From: Sphingomicrobium nitratireducens
GTDB taxonomy: Bacteria > Pseudomonadota > Alphaproteobacteria > Sphingomonadales > Sphingomonadaceae
Direction of reading: 5' to 3'
Assembly (NCBI RefSeq): GCF_026157035.1
Contig: NZ_JANJZA010000001.1
Coordinates: 847,001 to 911,000, forward strand
DNA length: 64,000 bases
The notes beneath the pieces were generated by a model. The model saw only the letters and a program-made list of their open reading frames with translations, was not told the DNA's origin and did not search any database. This document shows positions 22,705 to 39,400 of this stretch, one piece after another. Made by a program: the position numbers and the translations under genes. Positions within the stretch are counted from its first letter, which is position 1. Each line of letters opens with the position of its first letter.

Positions 22705-23577
22705 ATGCGGAGGGGGCCCATCATCACCGTTCTGGTCGCGGCGGCGCTCGTCGCCGTCGTGGCGTGGCGAGGGTTGGGGACAGGGGCGCCCGATGCCCCC
22801 GCTGCGCCCGCCCGCGAACGGATGGTCGGAGAAGCGGGGCGCGGGGAAGTGACCGTCGCGCTGCGCGATGCACAAGCACCGGTTGCGATCATCGAGGCAC
22901 GCGTGCCGGGCAGGCCGATCGTGCTGATCGATCCCGGCCACGGGGGCCGCGATCCCGGAACGGTCGTGCCCGGCGGCCTTAAGGAAAAGGACCTCACGCT
23001 CGCCACCGCGCAGGAATTGCGCGAGCGGCTGGCCGAGGCGGGGCGGGTGCGCGTCGCGCTGACCCGACCCGGCGATGCGACCCTCTCGCTCGAGCAGCGT
23101 GCGGCGGTAGCGCGCGCGATCGGTGCGGCGCTCTACGTCTCGATCCACATGGACAGCGCACCCAACCCGCAGGCGACCGGGGTCACCGTCTATTCACTCG
23201 CCGACGTCGCCTCGACCGAGGAAGCGGCGAGGCTCGTTCGCGCCGAGCGCGAGCGGGTGGGGCAGGTCGTGACGCTCGAAGACAACGCGGTTGAAGGTCT
23301 CCTCACCGACCTCGCACTGCGCGACCAGATGGCCGCCTCGGCGGCCTTTGCGCGCCGTTTCCTGCGACGGGCCGAAGGGCGCGTGCCGCTCCGCCCGACC
23401 CCGCACCAGTTCGCCGACTTCGTCGTGCTGCGCCGCGCCCAGTCGCCCGGCGTGCTGGTCGAGGCGGGCTATATTTCGAACGACGCGGACGCCGCGCGAC
23501 TGGGAAGCAAGGAAGGGCGAGCGCCCCTCGTCGAGGCGCTCGCGCTCGCCATCGAGGCCGATCTCGCATCGCGCTGA
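22705..23577 (+). CDS. N-acetylmuramoyl-L-alanine amidase, amidase_3 (290 aa)
   Basis: Zn-dependent peptidoglycan amidase that cleaves the MurNAc-L-Ala bond, active in the periplasm. The N-terminal anchor spans about residues 6-22. The zinc ligands are His in LIDPGHGGRDPGT, Glu in KEKDLTLATA and His in VSIHMDSAPNP; the catalytic Glu is in VLVEAGYISN. There is no AMIN domain, so it is shorter than E. coli AmiC. I chose the ATG at 22705 because AAGGA lies 8 bp upstream; an upstream ATG at 22669 has no such signal. mrcA follows after 44 bp, giving a peptidoglycan unit. Confidence 0.93.
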   Translation: MRRGPIITVLVAAALVAVVAWRGLGTGAPDAPAAPARERMVGEAGRGEVTVALRDAQAPVAIIEARVPGRPIVLIDPGHGGRDPGTVVPGGLKEKDLTLATAQELRERLAEAGRVRVALTRPGDATLSLEQRAAVARAIGAALYVSIHMDSAPNPQATGVTVYSLADVASTEEAARLVRAERERVGQVVTLEDNAVEGLLTDLALRDQMAASAAFARRFLRRAEGRVPLRPTPHQFADFVVLRRAQSPGVLVEAGYISNDADAARLGSKEGRAPLVEALALAIEADLASR

Positions 23578-23580
23578 AGC

Positions 23581-23607
23581 TTGCGCGCGCCGCACGAGGC
23601 GCTAGAG
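23581..23607 (+). promoter_or_regulatory. mrcA promoter candidate
   Basis: TTGCGC (23581-23586), 15 nt, CTAGAG (23602-23607), immediately after the amidase stop and 14 nt before the mrcA ATG. Same form as the r-protein block promoters; it would give a leader of only about 8 nt. Confidence 0.55.
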
Positions 23608-23621
23608 CCTGTTCGAGAGCC

Positions 23622-26180
23622 ATGAACGTCCCCCGGATTCCCCTTCCCGACCTCGTCGCCTTCAACGAGCGTGTGCGTAGCCGCGTCGCGCCGCTGTTCG
23701 CGCGTCGGTGGGTGCGGCGGCTCGCCCTGATAGGCGCCGCAGGGTTCCTGCTGGTTGCGGTGATGTGGGTGTTCATCGCCACCAAGCTGCCGACCAGCGA
23801 GGACATTCTCGCGTACGAACCGGCGCTGCCCACGATGGTGCGCGGTCATGACGGCGACCCGATCGCGACCTATGCGCGCGAGCGGCGCGTCAGTCTCGCC
23901 TACGAGGACTATCCCGATCTCGTCGTCGAGGCCTTCATTTCGGCCGAGGACAAGACCTTCTTCAGTCACGGCGGGATCGACTATCCCGCGCTGATCAAGG
24001 CGGTCTTCAACTATACCGCCAAATCAGTGGTCGGCGGCGGGCGCACGCCGGGCGGGTCGACCATCACCCAGCAGGTTGCCAAGCATTTCCTAGGCGACGA
24101 CAGCTATTCCCCGGTGCGCAAGGTGCGCGAAGCGATCCTCGCCTTTCGCATCGAATCGACGCTGACCAAGCAGGAAATTATTTCGCTCTATCTCAACCAG
24201 ATCTTCCTGGGGCGGAACGCCTATGGCGTGCAGGCGGCGAGCCGTGCCTATTTCGACAAGGATGTCGACGAACTCGACCTCCACGAGGCAGCCTACCTCG
24301 CCGCGATCCCCAAGGGTCCGAGCAATTATCACCCGGTGCGCAACAAGGCCAAGGCGACTGCGCGGCGCAATTATGTGCTGCGCGAGATGGCCGACAACGG
24401 CTTCATCACCGAGGCGGAGCGCGCGCGCGCGTCATCGATCGAGCTGACCGCGATCCCGCAAGGTTCTGCCAGCCCGTTCCGTGAACGCGGCGGCTATTTC
24501 CTCGAGGAAGTGCGTCGCCGCCTGCTCGCCGACTATGGCGAGGAAGCCAAGGACGGTGAGAACAGCGTCTATGCCGGCGGTCTGTGGGTGCGCACCTCGA
24601 TGGACCCAAGGATGCAAGACGCCGCCGCCGAGGCGATGCGCGAACAGCTGGCCCGCTTCGACGGGGGCAAGGGCTGGCGCGATCTCGGCATGAGCATCGA
24701 CATGAGCCAGGACTGGCAGAGCCAGCTGCGCATCGCGGCGGTCGGCACCGGCTTTCCCGACTGGAAGAAGGCGGTCGTGCTCGAGAAGGACGGGCGCCGC
24801 GCGACGATCGGTTTTGCCGACGGTACCACGGCGAGCCTGCCGCGCTCGGCCGCGACCCAGCCCAAGCGCGGCGGCGGCGGCGCGGCGTTCGACCACTTCC
24901 GCGAGGGCATGATTATTGTCGTCAAGGACGTCGGCAACGGCAGCTACGCGCTGCGCTCGATCCCCGAAGTGTCGGGCGGGTTCGTCGCCGAGGAAGTCGC
25001 GACCGGCCGGGTGCTTGCCATGCAGGGCGGATTCGACGTGCTCGGCTCGTCCTACAATCGCGCGACGCAGGCCAAGCGCCAGCCTGGCTCCGCCTTCAAG
25101 CCGATCGTCTATCTGACCGCGCTCGAGAACGGGTTCACGCCCGCCTCGATCATCGTCGATGCGCCTTTCTGCGTGTGGCAGGGCGCGGGGCTCGGCGAGA
25201 AATGCTTCCGCAACTTCGATGGCAAGTATGCCGGCCCCAAGACGCTGCGCTGGGGCGTCGAACAGTCGCGCAACCTGATGACCGTGCGCACCGCGAACCA
25301 GACGGGCATGGGCAAGATCGTCGCCAATGCGAAGAAGCTCGGGGTCGGCGAATACGAGCCCTACATCTCGATGGCGCTGGGCGCGGGCGACACGACCGTG
25401 CTCAACCTTACCAATGCCTACGCGATCCTCGCCAATCAGGGGCGCGAGGTGAAGCCGACGCTGATCGACTACGTGCAGGACCGGCGCGGCAAGGTCGTCT
25501 ATCGCGCCGACAATCGCTGCGCGCTGATGGATGGCTGCAATGCCAAGGACTATGACGGCAAGGCGATGCCGCGTCCGCCCAGCCGTGCCCGCCAGCTGGT
25601 CGATCCGCAGGCCGCCTTCCAGATGGTCAACGTGATGACCGGCGTGGTCCAACGCGGCACCGCGATCCGCCTTGCCGCGCTCGACATGGAGCTGTTCGGC
25701 AAGACCGGGACGACCTCTGGCCCGACCAACGTGTGGTTCGTCGGCGGGACCCAGGAAATCGTGACCGGCACCTATGTCGGCTATGACGATAATCGCAAGC
25801 TTGGCGGCTACGCGCAGGGCGGCAATACCGCGGGGCCTGTGTTCATGATGTTCGCCGAGAAGGTCCTCAAGGATCGGCCCAAGATTCCGTTCCGTGCGCC
25901 CGAGGGCATCCGGATGGTGCGCATCGACCGTCGCACGGGCCTGCGGGTCTTCGGCGAGTTCCCGACCAGCGAGGAAAAACAGTCGGCGGTCATCTGGGAA
26001 GCGTTCAAGCCCGAGACCGAGCCGCGGCGCAGCTGGCGCGCGCGGATCGACGAGGACGAGGACGACACGCCCAAGCGGGCCAGCCCCGATGCGGCCAACC
26101 CGCGCCCGCAGGCGCGTCCGCAGCGCCCCGCGCAGCCCGCGGACGACGATTTCTTGCAACGACAGGGCGGCATCTACTAA
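23622..26180 (+). CDS. mrcA: Penicillin-binding protein 1A, bifunctional transglycosylase/transpeptidase (852 aa)
   Basis: Class A PBP polymerising and cross-linking peptidoglycan. A TM anchor lies at about residues 31-51. The GT51 domain starts with AEDKTFFSHGG (catalytic Glu about 108) and GGSTITQQVAKHF. The transpeptidase has S490-x-x-K in RQPGSAFKP, the SRN motif near 548, and K694-T-G in LFGKTGTT. An OB-like insert separates the domains. The C-terminal tail is disordered, acidic, then Pro/Ala/Arg-rich, ending LQRQGGIY. It follows the amidase, and prfB comes 36 bp later. A promoter candidate sits directly before it. Confidence 0.97.
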   Translation: MNVPRIPLPDLVAFNERVRSRVAPLFARRWVRRLALIGAAGFLLVAVMWVFIATKLPTSEDILAYEPALPTMVRGHDGDPIATYARERRVSLAYEDYPDLVVEAFISAEDKTFFSHGGIDYPALIKAVFNYTAKSVVGGGRTPGGSTITQQVAKHFLGDDSYSPVRKVREAILAFRIESTLTKQEIISLYLNQIFLGRNAYGVQAASRAYFDKDVDELDLHEAAYLAAIPKGPSNYHPVRNKAKATARRNYVLREMADNGFITEAERARASSIELTAIPQGSASPFRERGGYFLEEVRRRLLADYGEEAKDGENSVYAGGLWVRTSMDPRMQDAAAEAMREQLARFDGGKGWRDLGMSIDMSQDWQSQLRIAAVGTGFPDWKKAVVLEKDGRRATIGFADGTTASLPRSAATQPKRGGGGAAFDHFREGMIIVVKDVGNGSYALRSIPEVSGGFVAEEVATGRVLAMQGGFDVLGSSYNRATQAKRQPGSAFKPIVYLTALENGFTPASIIVDAPFCVWQGAGLGEKCFRNFDGKYAGPKTLRWGVEQSRNLMTVRTANQTGMGKIVANAKKLGVGEYEPYISMALGAGDTTVLNLTNAYAILANQGREVKPTLIDYVQDRRGKVVYRADNRCALMDGCNAKDYDGKAMPRPPSRARQLVDPQAAFQMVNVMTGVVQRGTAIRLAALDMELFGKTGTTSGPTNVWFVGGTQEIVTGTYVGYDDNRKLGGYAQGGNTAGPVFMMFAEKVLKDRPKIPFRAPEGIRMVRIDRRTGLRVFGEFPTSEEKQSAVIWEAFKPETEPRRSWRARIDEDEDDTPKRASPDAANPRPQARPQRPAQPADDDFLQRQGGIY

Positions 26181-26216
26181 CGCGCCCGCGACCCTGAATT
26201 TCGAAAGACGATTGCC

Positions 26217-27344
26217 ATGCGTGCCGAGGCACAGGCCCTTGCCGACCAGATCAACGCAGCCACCGCGCTGCTGCGCCGCTTCCTCGACTGGGACAAGGCG
26301 TCGAAGCGGCTCGACGAGCTCAATGCCAAGGTCGAGGACCCGACGCTTTGGGACGATCCCAAGGCGGCGCAGGAGCTGATGCGCGAACGCGGTCGCCTCG
26401 ACGAGGCGATGAAGGCGACGCGCGCGATCGAGAAGGATCTCGCCGACACGCTCGAACTGATGGAAATGGCCGAGATGGAAGGCGACGAGGGGCTGGTCGA
26501 CGATGCGGTCGCCTCGCTCGAGCAACTCGCCGCGCGCGCCGAGAAGGACAAGGTGGCGGCGCTGCTGGCAGGCGAGGCCGATGCCAACAACGCCTATGTC
26601 GAGGTCAATGCGGGCGCAGGCGGGACCGAAAGTCAGGATTGGGCCGAGATGCTCCAGCGCATGTACACACGCTGGGCCGAGCGGCGCGGGATGAAGGTCG
26701 AACTGATCGACCATCACGCGGGCGAGCAGGCGGGCATCAAGTCGGCGACGCTGCTGCTGAAGGGCGAGAACGCCTACGGCTACGCCAAGACCGAAAGCGG
26801 CGTGCACCGCCTCGTGCGCATCTCGCCCTACGACAGCTCGGCGCGGCGCCACACCAGCTTTTCCAGCGTGTGGGTCTATCCCGAAGTCGACGACGACATC
26901 GATATCGATATCGTTGAGAGCGACCTTCGCATCGACACGTATCGTGCCTCGGGCGCGGGCGGGCAGCATGTCAACACGACCGACAGCGCGGTGCGCATCA
27001 CGCACGTGCCGACGGGGATCGTCGTCGCCTGCCAGAACCAGCGTTCGCAGCACAAGAACAAGGCTGAGGCGATGAAGCAGCTCAAGGCGCGCCTCTACGA
27101 GGCCGAGCTGCAGAAGCGCGAGGAAGAGGCCAACGCCGCCAACGCGTCCAAGACCGACATCGGCTGGGGGCACCAGATCCGCTCCTACGTCCTCCAGCCC
27201 TACCAGCTGGTCAAGGACCTTCGCACCGGCGTCACCTCGACAGCGCCTGGCGACGTTCTCGACGGCGATCTCGACAAGTTCATGGCCGCCGCCCTGTCGC
27301 AGCGCGTCACGGGCGAAAAGGTCGACGTGGAAGATGTCGACTAG
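26217..27344 (+). CDS. prfB: Peptide chain release factor 2 (375 aa)
   Basis: Reads UGA and UAA stop codons and triggers peptide release. The catalytic GGQ is in [15 protein letters not shown], and the codon-recognition domain holds [15 protein letters not shown]. There is one uninterrupted reading frame, so the programmed UGA frameshift known from E. coli prfB is absent. The start ATG at 26217 gives [11 protein letters not shown]. The last 11 bp overlap the start of the lipoprotein-like methyltransferase gene. Confidence 0.97.
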   Translation: MRAEAQALADQINAATALLRRFLDWDKASKRLDELNAKVEDPTLWDDPKAAQELMRERGRLDEAMKATRAIEKDLADTLELMEMAEMEGDEGLVDDAVASLEQLAARAEKDKVAALLAGEADANNAYVEVNAGAGGTESQDWAEMLQRMYTRWAERRGMKVELIDHHAGEQAGIKSATLLLKGENAYGYAKTESGVHRLVRISPYDSSARRHTSFSSVWVYPEVDDDIDIDIVESDLRIDTYRASGAGGQHVNTTDSAVRITHVPTGIVVACQNQRSQHKNKAEAMKQLKARLYEAELQKREEEANAANASKTDIGWGHQIRSYVLQPYQLVKDLRTGVTSTAPGDVLDGDLDKFMAAALSQRVTGEKVDVEDVD

Positions 27345-28029
27345 GTTCGTCCTTGCCTCGCTGTTCGCGCTCGCGCTCGGCGCGTGCCGCGGGGACGCGC
27401 GCGAGGCGAACGACGGGTTCCCCGAGCCGCGCCGCGACGTCGCGCCGATCGTCTCCGATCGTTTCTCGACCGAGGACGCGCGCGACCGGCTGGGCGAGGC
27501 CGAGGAAGTGATGACGCTGGCGGGCGTGAGCGAGGGCATGGTCGTCGCCGACATCGGGGCGGGCGAGGGCTATTACACGGTGCGCCTGTCGCGCGCGGTG
27601 GGCGAGACGGGCCGCGTGCTCGCGCAGGACATTGTCCCCGAGGTGCGCGATGCCCTCGTGCGTCGCATCCAGCGCGAGGAACTCGACAATGTCGCGGTGC
27701 GGCTCGGCGCACCCGAGGACCCGCGGCTGCCCGAGGGAAGCTTCGACCGTATCTTCCTCGTCCATATGTATCACGAGGTTACCGAGCCCTACGAGTTCCT
27801 GTGGAACCTGCGCGCGGGGCTGGCCGAAAAGGGCGAGGTGATCGTGGTCGATGCCGACCGGCCCATCAAGCGCCACGGCATGCCGCCCGCGCGGCTCGAT
27901 TGCGAGTTCGCCGCGCTCGGGCTGAAGCCCGTCCGCCGTGCGGAAATCGCGGGCGCGGACGCCTACTTCACGGCCTTCGTGATCGCCTCGCCGCGACCCG
28001 AGCCGCGGGACATCGAGCCCTGCACCTGA
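27334..28029 (+). CDS. Class I SAM-dependent methyltransferase with lipoprotein signal (231 aa)
   Basis: The N-terminus reads as a lipoprotein signal ([14 protein letters not shown], with Cys18 as lipid site). The rest is a class I methyltransferase fold: motif [21 protein letters not shown], then [24 protein letters not shown] and [11 protein letters not shown]. Cytosolic SAM would not be available to an exported enzyme, so either the signal is not used or the protein binds something else. It overlaps prfB by 11 bp and is read with it. The substrate is unknown. The ATG at 27334 is the only start that keeps the lipobox. Confidence 0.78.
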   Translation: MSTRFVLASLFALALGACRGDAREANDGFPEPRRDVAPIVSDRFSTEDARDRLGEAEEVMTLAGVSEGMVVADIGAGEGYYTVRLSRAVGETGRVLAQDIVPEVRDALVRRIQREELDNVAVRLGAPEDPRLPEGSFDRIFLVHMYHEVTEPYEFLWNLRAGLAEKGEVIVVDADRPIKRHGMPPARLDCEFAALGLKPVRRAEIAGADAYFTAFVIASPRPEPRDIEPCT

Positions 28030-28033
28030 ACGC

Positions 28034-28060
28034 TTGCGCGACAAGGTCAACCGGCTAGGC
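28034..28060 (+). promoter_or_regulatory. thyA promoter candidate (leaderless)
   Basis: TTGCGC (28034-28039), 15 nt, CTAGGC (28055-28060). Initiation 7-8 nt downstream would fall on or next to the thyA ATG at 28068. No Shine-Dalgarno lies between, which fits a leaderless transcript. Confidence 0.55.
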
Positions 28061-28067
28061 TGCGACC

Positions 28068-28862
28068 ATGCGTCAATATCTCGATCTCATGCAGCGAATC
28101 CTCGACGAGGGCGCGGTCCAGGCCGACCGCACCGGGGTCGGCACCCTGTCCGTGTTCGGCGCGCAGATGCGCTTCGACCTCTCCAAGGGCTTTCCGCTGC
28201 TGACCACCAAGAAGTTGCACCTGCGTTCGATCATCGTCGAACTCCTGTGGTTCCTCAGGGGCGACACCAACGTGCGCTACCTGCAGGACCGCAAGGTCAG
28301 CATCTGGGACGAATGGGCCGACGAGCAGGGTGACCTGGGTCCGGTCTACGGCAAGCAGTGGCGGCGCTTCGAGGGCGGCAACGGACGCACCGTCGACCAG
28401 ATCGCCGAGCTGGTCGACCTGATCCGCAAGGATCCCGCCTCGCGCCGCCAGGTCGTGAGCGCGTGGAACCCTGCCGAGCAGCCCGAGATGGCGCTCGCGC
28501 CGTGCCACTGCCTGTTCCAGACCCATGTCGCGAACGGCAAGCTGTCTCTCCAGCTTTACCAGCGCTCGGCCGACTTCTTCCTCGGCGTGCCGTTCAACAT
28601 CGCTTCCTACGCGCTGCTGACGCACATGCTTGCCCGGGAGACCGGGAACGAGGTCGGCGACTTCGTGTGGACCGGCGGGGACGTCCACCTCTATTCGAAC
28701 CACGTCGAACAGGCCCGCGAGCAACTGTCCCGCGACCCGCGTTCGCTTCCCACGCTGGTAATCGCGGATCGCGGCCAGGGACTGTTCGACTACGAACCCG
28801 AGGATTTTTCGTTCAAGGACTACGATCCGCATCCCCACATCAAGGCACCGGTTGCGGTCTGA
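28068..28862 (+). CDS. thyA: Thymidylate synthase (264 aa)
   Basis: Converts dUMP to dTMP using methylene-tetrahydrofolate. The length and the position of the nucleophile, Cys146 in APCHCLFQ, are identical to E. coli Thy[24 protein letters not shown] and HLYSNHVEQ are family hallmarks, and the C-terminus ends IKAPVAV. The start ATG at 28068 gives [12 protein letters not shown]. No ribosome binding site is visible before it, and a promoter candidate ends only 7 bp upstream. folA (dihydrofolate reductase), often next to thyA, is not here. Confidence 0.97.
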   Translation: MRQYLDLMQRILDEGAVQADRTGVGTLSVFGAQMRFDLSKGFPLLTTKKLHLRSIIVELLWFLRGDTNVRYLQDRKVSIWDEWADEQGDLGPVYGKQWRRFEGGNGRTVDQIAELVDLIRKDPASRRQVVSAWNPAEQPEMALAPCHCLFQTHVANGKLSLQLYQRSADFFLGVPFNIASYALLTHMLARETGNEVGDFVWTGGDVHLYSNHVEQAREQLSRDPRSLPTLVIADRGQGLFDYEPEDFSFKDYDPHPHIKAPVAV

Positions 28863-28960
28863 CGGTCGCACGGACAAGGCGTTTCGCCGCCGCTTGTTGA
28901 CGAAGCGAAACTATTTCGGTGCCTCTCGCGTTCAGCGACTACCACAACAGGAGATGTCGC

Positions 28961-29101
28961 ATGATCCGCAAGATTCTGATGCCGCTGATGGCCACTGGCC
29001 TGCTCACCCTGGCCGCCTGCAACACCGTGCAGGGCGTGGGCCAGGATATCGAATCCGCCGGTCAGTGCGGTGAAGACGTGCTGGAAGGCCAGGACTGCTA
29101 G
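28961..29101 (+). CDS. Entericidin-like small lipoprotein 1 (46 aa)
   Basis: The lipoprotein signal MIRKILMPLMATGLLTLAAC is followed by the entericidin core NTVQGVGQDIE. The C-terminus differs from its neighbour and contains two extra cysteines (QCGEDVLEGQDC). AGGAG lies 6 nt before the ATG. In enterobacteria EcnA and EcnB are an antidote/toxin pair of small lipoproteins active in stationary phase. Here, too, two genes lie in tandem with a terminator between. Which is toxin and which antidote cannot be told. Confidence 0.75.
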   Translation: MIRKILMPLMATGLLTLAACNTVQGVGQDIESAGQCGEDVLEGQDC

Positions 29102-29123
29102 TCCCGCTTCTTTTCATTACAGC

Positions 29124-29160
29124 AAAAGCCTCGTCGCGCTTCGTCGCGGCGGGGCTTTTT
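29124..29160 (+). terminator. Terminator between the entericidin-like genes
   Basis: AAAAGCC-TCG-TCGCG pairs with CGCGG-CG-GGGCTTTT around a short loop, followed by T residues. It lies 23 bp after the first small lipoprotein gene and isolates it from the second. Confidence 0.8.
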
Positions 29161-29298
29161 CCTGCCCGGTGGGCCGGTTCAGCCGACATCAAGGTCGCGA
29201 AGGGGAAGCTAGGGGTGCCGGACCGTCGAACAAGGCTTTACGCCGGCGGTTTCGATTTGCCATGAGTTGGGCGAGACATCGCTAACGGAGTTGTACCA

Positions 29299-29424
29299 AT
29301 GCAGAAGATCATGACCGTCCTCCTCCTCGGAACCGCGCTCACGCTGGCCGCGTGCAACACGGTGCGCGGAGCGGGCCAGGACCTCCAGTCGGCCGCCAAT
29401 GCGACCGAGGACGCGATCAACTAG
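29299..29424 (+). CDS. Entericidin-like small lipoprotein 2 (41 aa)
   Basis: Very short gene. Signal MQKIMTVLLLGTALTLAAC, then NTVRGAGQDLQSAANATEDAIN. It shares LAACNTVxGxGQD with the gene 200 bp upstream and is the more typical entericidin of the two (41 aa, no further cysteine). GGAG lies 9 nt before the ATG. It is followed by a strong bidirectional terminator. The product is predicted to be an outer- or inner-membrane lipoprotein; a toxin or stress role is by family analogy. Confidence 0.78.
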   Translation: MQKIMTVLLLGTALTLAACNTVRGAGQDLQSAANATEDAIN

Positions 29425-29443
29425 GGATCGCACCGACCACAAG

Positions 29444-29486
29444 AAAAAGGCCCCGCAGCTTTTGCTGCGGGGCCTCTTTTTTTTGC
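29444..29486. terminator. Bidirectional terminator between entericidin 2 and rpoC
   Basis: GGCCCCGCAGC (29449-29459) pairs with GCTGCGGGGCC (29464-29474) around TTTT, with A-rich sequence before and eight T residues after. It serves the plus-strand lipoprotein gene and probably also the rpoBC transcript from the other side. Confidence 0.88.
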
Positions 29487-29524
29487 CCGAGGGCGGAGAG
29501 GGGACGCAGGGCGCCCCCGCGCCC

Positions 29525-33784
<4,260 letters not shown>

Positions 33785-33839
33785 TCTTTAGCGTCCTTTC
33801 AGCCCCCGGCACTGCGGCCGGGGGTTCCGGAAATCCTCG

Positions 33840-38015
<4,176 letters not shown>

Positions 38016-38205
38016 TTGCTTCCCTGCGCTGTCGAAGGGCGCGACGAGAGGTTCGCGGGCCTTCGGTTCAAAGTCCTGCGCGGTTCCTGGCGCTCCTTCT
38101 CCCATTCGTGCAGGCCGTGCGCGGTTGGCCCGTGTCCCGGAGAAGGCAGGAAAGCCCCGGACGCACGAACCCGTGCGGCGGAGCCACATGTCTTGGATAA
38201 CCCCG

Positions 38206-38232
38206 ATATAGCGCTTGTGGCGCCAAGTGCAA
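38206..38232 (-). promoter_or_regulatory. rpoBC promoter candidate
   Basis: On the minus strand TTGCAC (38232-38227), 15 nt, CTATAT (38211-38206). It is about 190 bp before the rpoB ATG. This gives rpoBC its own promoter, needed because the block is separated from rplL by 6.9 kb of other genes. Confidence 0.6.
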
Positions 38233-38270
38233 GAGCGTGCACGGCTTTTCCCGACGATGGACGATGCACG

Positions 38271-38294
38271 CAGGTTTAACCTGTGCTAAACCTG
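38271..38294 (+). promoter_or_regulatory. Inverted repeat before the phosphatase gene (possible CtrA-like or other operator)
   Basis: CAGGTTTA (38271-38278) and TAAACCTG (38287-38294) are perfect inverted repeats 8 nt apart, ending 29 bp before the ATG at 38324. The inner part reads TTAA-N7-TAAAC, one base off the CtrA consensus TTAA-N7-TTAAC. Which protein binds is not known. Confidence 0.4.
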
Positions 38295-38323
38295 CGGCGA
38301 ACGTACCCAAGCGGAAGGTCGGC

Positions 38324-39400
38324 ATGACGCGTATCACCTTGACGATCCTTGCGGCAATCGCGCTGGCGAGCGCGCCTGCCGGTGCCGACGCGGCATCGGA
38401 TGCCGGGCAGCGGGTCGTGGCGCTCGGCGACCTCCATGGCGACTATGACGCCTATATCGACATCGTCGCTGCAGCGGGCCTGGTCGATGCCGACGGCCAC
38501 TGGTCGGGCGGAAGCACGGTGTTCGTCCAGCTGGGCGACGTCACCGATCGAGGGCCGTCTTCGCGAAAGATCATCGAGCACCTGCGCACGCTCGACACCG
38601 AGGCCGAAGCGGCTGGCGGCGACGTTGTCGTGCTGGCCGGGAATCACGAGGCGATGAACGTGATCGGTGACCTGCGCTACGTCCACCCGGGCGAATATGC
38701 CGCCTTCGTCACCGACGACAGCAAGAAATTGCGCGACAAGACGTTCGCTGCCAACGAGGGCGCGATCACCGCGATCGTCCACCAACAGAAACCCGACGCG
38801 TCCGAAGACGAAGTGCGCGACCTGTGGATGGCCGCGCACCCGCTCGGAAAGCTGGAGCATCGCGCGGCCTGGGCTCCGGGCGGCGACTATGGGCGTTGGG
38901 CGGCCGGGCTTCCCACCATCGCTAAGATCGGGAACAGCCTGTTCGTCCATGGCGGCATCAGTGCTGAGGCGAGCGAGCGTACGATCGACCAGCTCAACGT
39001 CGCCGTTTCGGAAGCGATGACGACGGGCGAGGCTGAATCGATCCTGACCGACCCGCTCGGCCCGCTCTGGTATCGCGGCAACGTGGTGCGCGAGGCCCCG
39101 GCAGCACCCGACGCCGCGCCTGCTGCCGACGCGCCGCCGCCGCGGCCTTCCGTCGAAGAGGAATTGGCGTTGGTACTCGACCGGTACGGCGCGGAGCGGC
39201 TGGTGGTCGCGCACACGCCGCGCCGCAAGGGAATCGGAGCGAGCCTGGGTGGACGGCTGGTGCGGATCGATACCGGCATCTCGGCCCATTATGGCGGCCC
39301 GCGTACCTATCTCGAACTGGTCGGCGGACACGCCTACGCGATCGAAAAGCAGGACGGCGAATGGGTTCGCCGTACCCTGCCCCAACCGGGGGACATGTAA
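38324..39400 (+). CDS. Secreted metallophosphoesterase, Shewanella-like phosphatase type (358 aa)
   Basis: Calcineurin-type phosphoesterase with a signal peptide (residues 1-25, ending GADAA). Metal-site motifs are in order: GDLHGDYDAY, QLGDVTDRG, LAGNHEAMN followed by VIGDLRYVHPGEY, and SLFVHGGIS. The NHEAMN...GD..YV arrangement is that of Shewanella-like protein phosphatases, often active on phosphotyrosine or phosphoserine. I chose the ATG at 38324, with GGAAGG 7 nt upstream. The stop overlaps the start of the next gene (TAATG), which encodes a CotH-kinase-like secreted protein. The two are therefore a coupled, exported phosphatase/kinase-like pair. The substrate is unknown. Confidence 0.85.
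   Translation: MTRITLTILAAIALASAPAGADAASDAGQRVVALGDLHGDYDAYIDIVAAAGLVDADGHWSGGSTVFVQLGDVTDRGPSSRKIIEHLRTLDTEAEAAGGDVVVLAGNHEAMNVIGDLRYVHPGEYAAFVTDDSKKLRDKTFAANEGAITAIVHQQKPDASEDEVRDLWMAAHPLGKLEHRAAWAPGGDYGRWAAGLPTIAKIGNSLFVHGGISAEASERTIDQLNVAVSEAMTTGEAESILTDPLGPLWYRGNVVREAPAAPDAAPAADAPPPRPSVEEELALVLDRYGAERLVVAHTPRRKGIGASLGGRLVRIDTGISAHYGGPRTYLELVGGHAYAIEKQDGEWVRRTLPQPGDM

Larger units (their letters stand above)
38016..38323. other. rpoB leader and divergent region
   Basis: 308 bp between the divergent rpoB and phosphatase genes. It contains the rpoB promoter candidate (38206-38232) with a leader of about 185 nt, and an inverted repeat at 38271-38294 near the phosphatase start. The leader has no stop in the rpoB frame for 58 codons, but I see no codon or homology sign that it is translated. 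Confidence 0.5.

Noticed and set aside
26217-26320. Programmed frameshift in prfB
   Set aside because: Checked because it is common in bacteria; here the gene is one continuous frame without an early in-frame TGA.
24432-27554. Open frame of about 1040 codons on the minus strand opposite mrcA and prfB
   Set aside because: It is the antisense shadow of two certain genes in high-GC DNA; composition is Arg/Leu/His/Ala-rich and no domain is recognisable.
33785-33839. Terminator between rpoB and rpoC
   Set aside because: A GC hairpin exists in the 55-bp gap but there is no T run, and rpoC needs transcription from rpoB.
38016-38189. N-terminal extension of rpoB by 58 codons
   Set aside because: RpoB homologues begin at MATKAK-like sequence with a good Shine-Dalgarno at 38015; the extension lies in the leader and shows no conserved feature.
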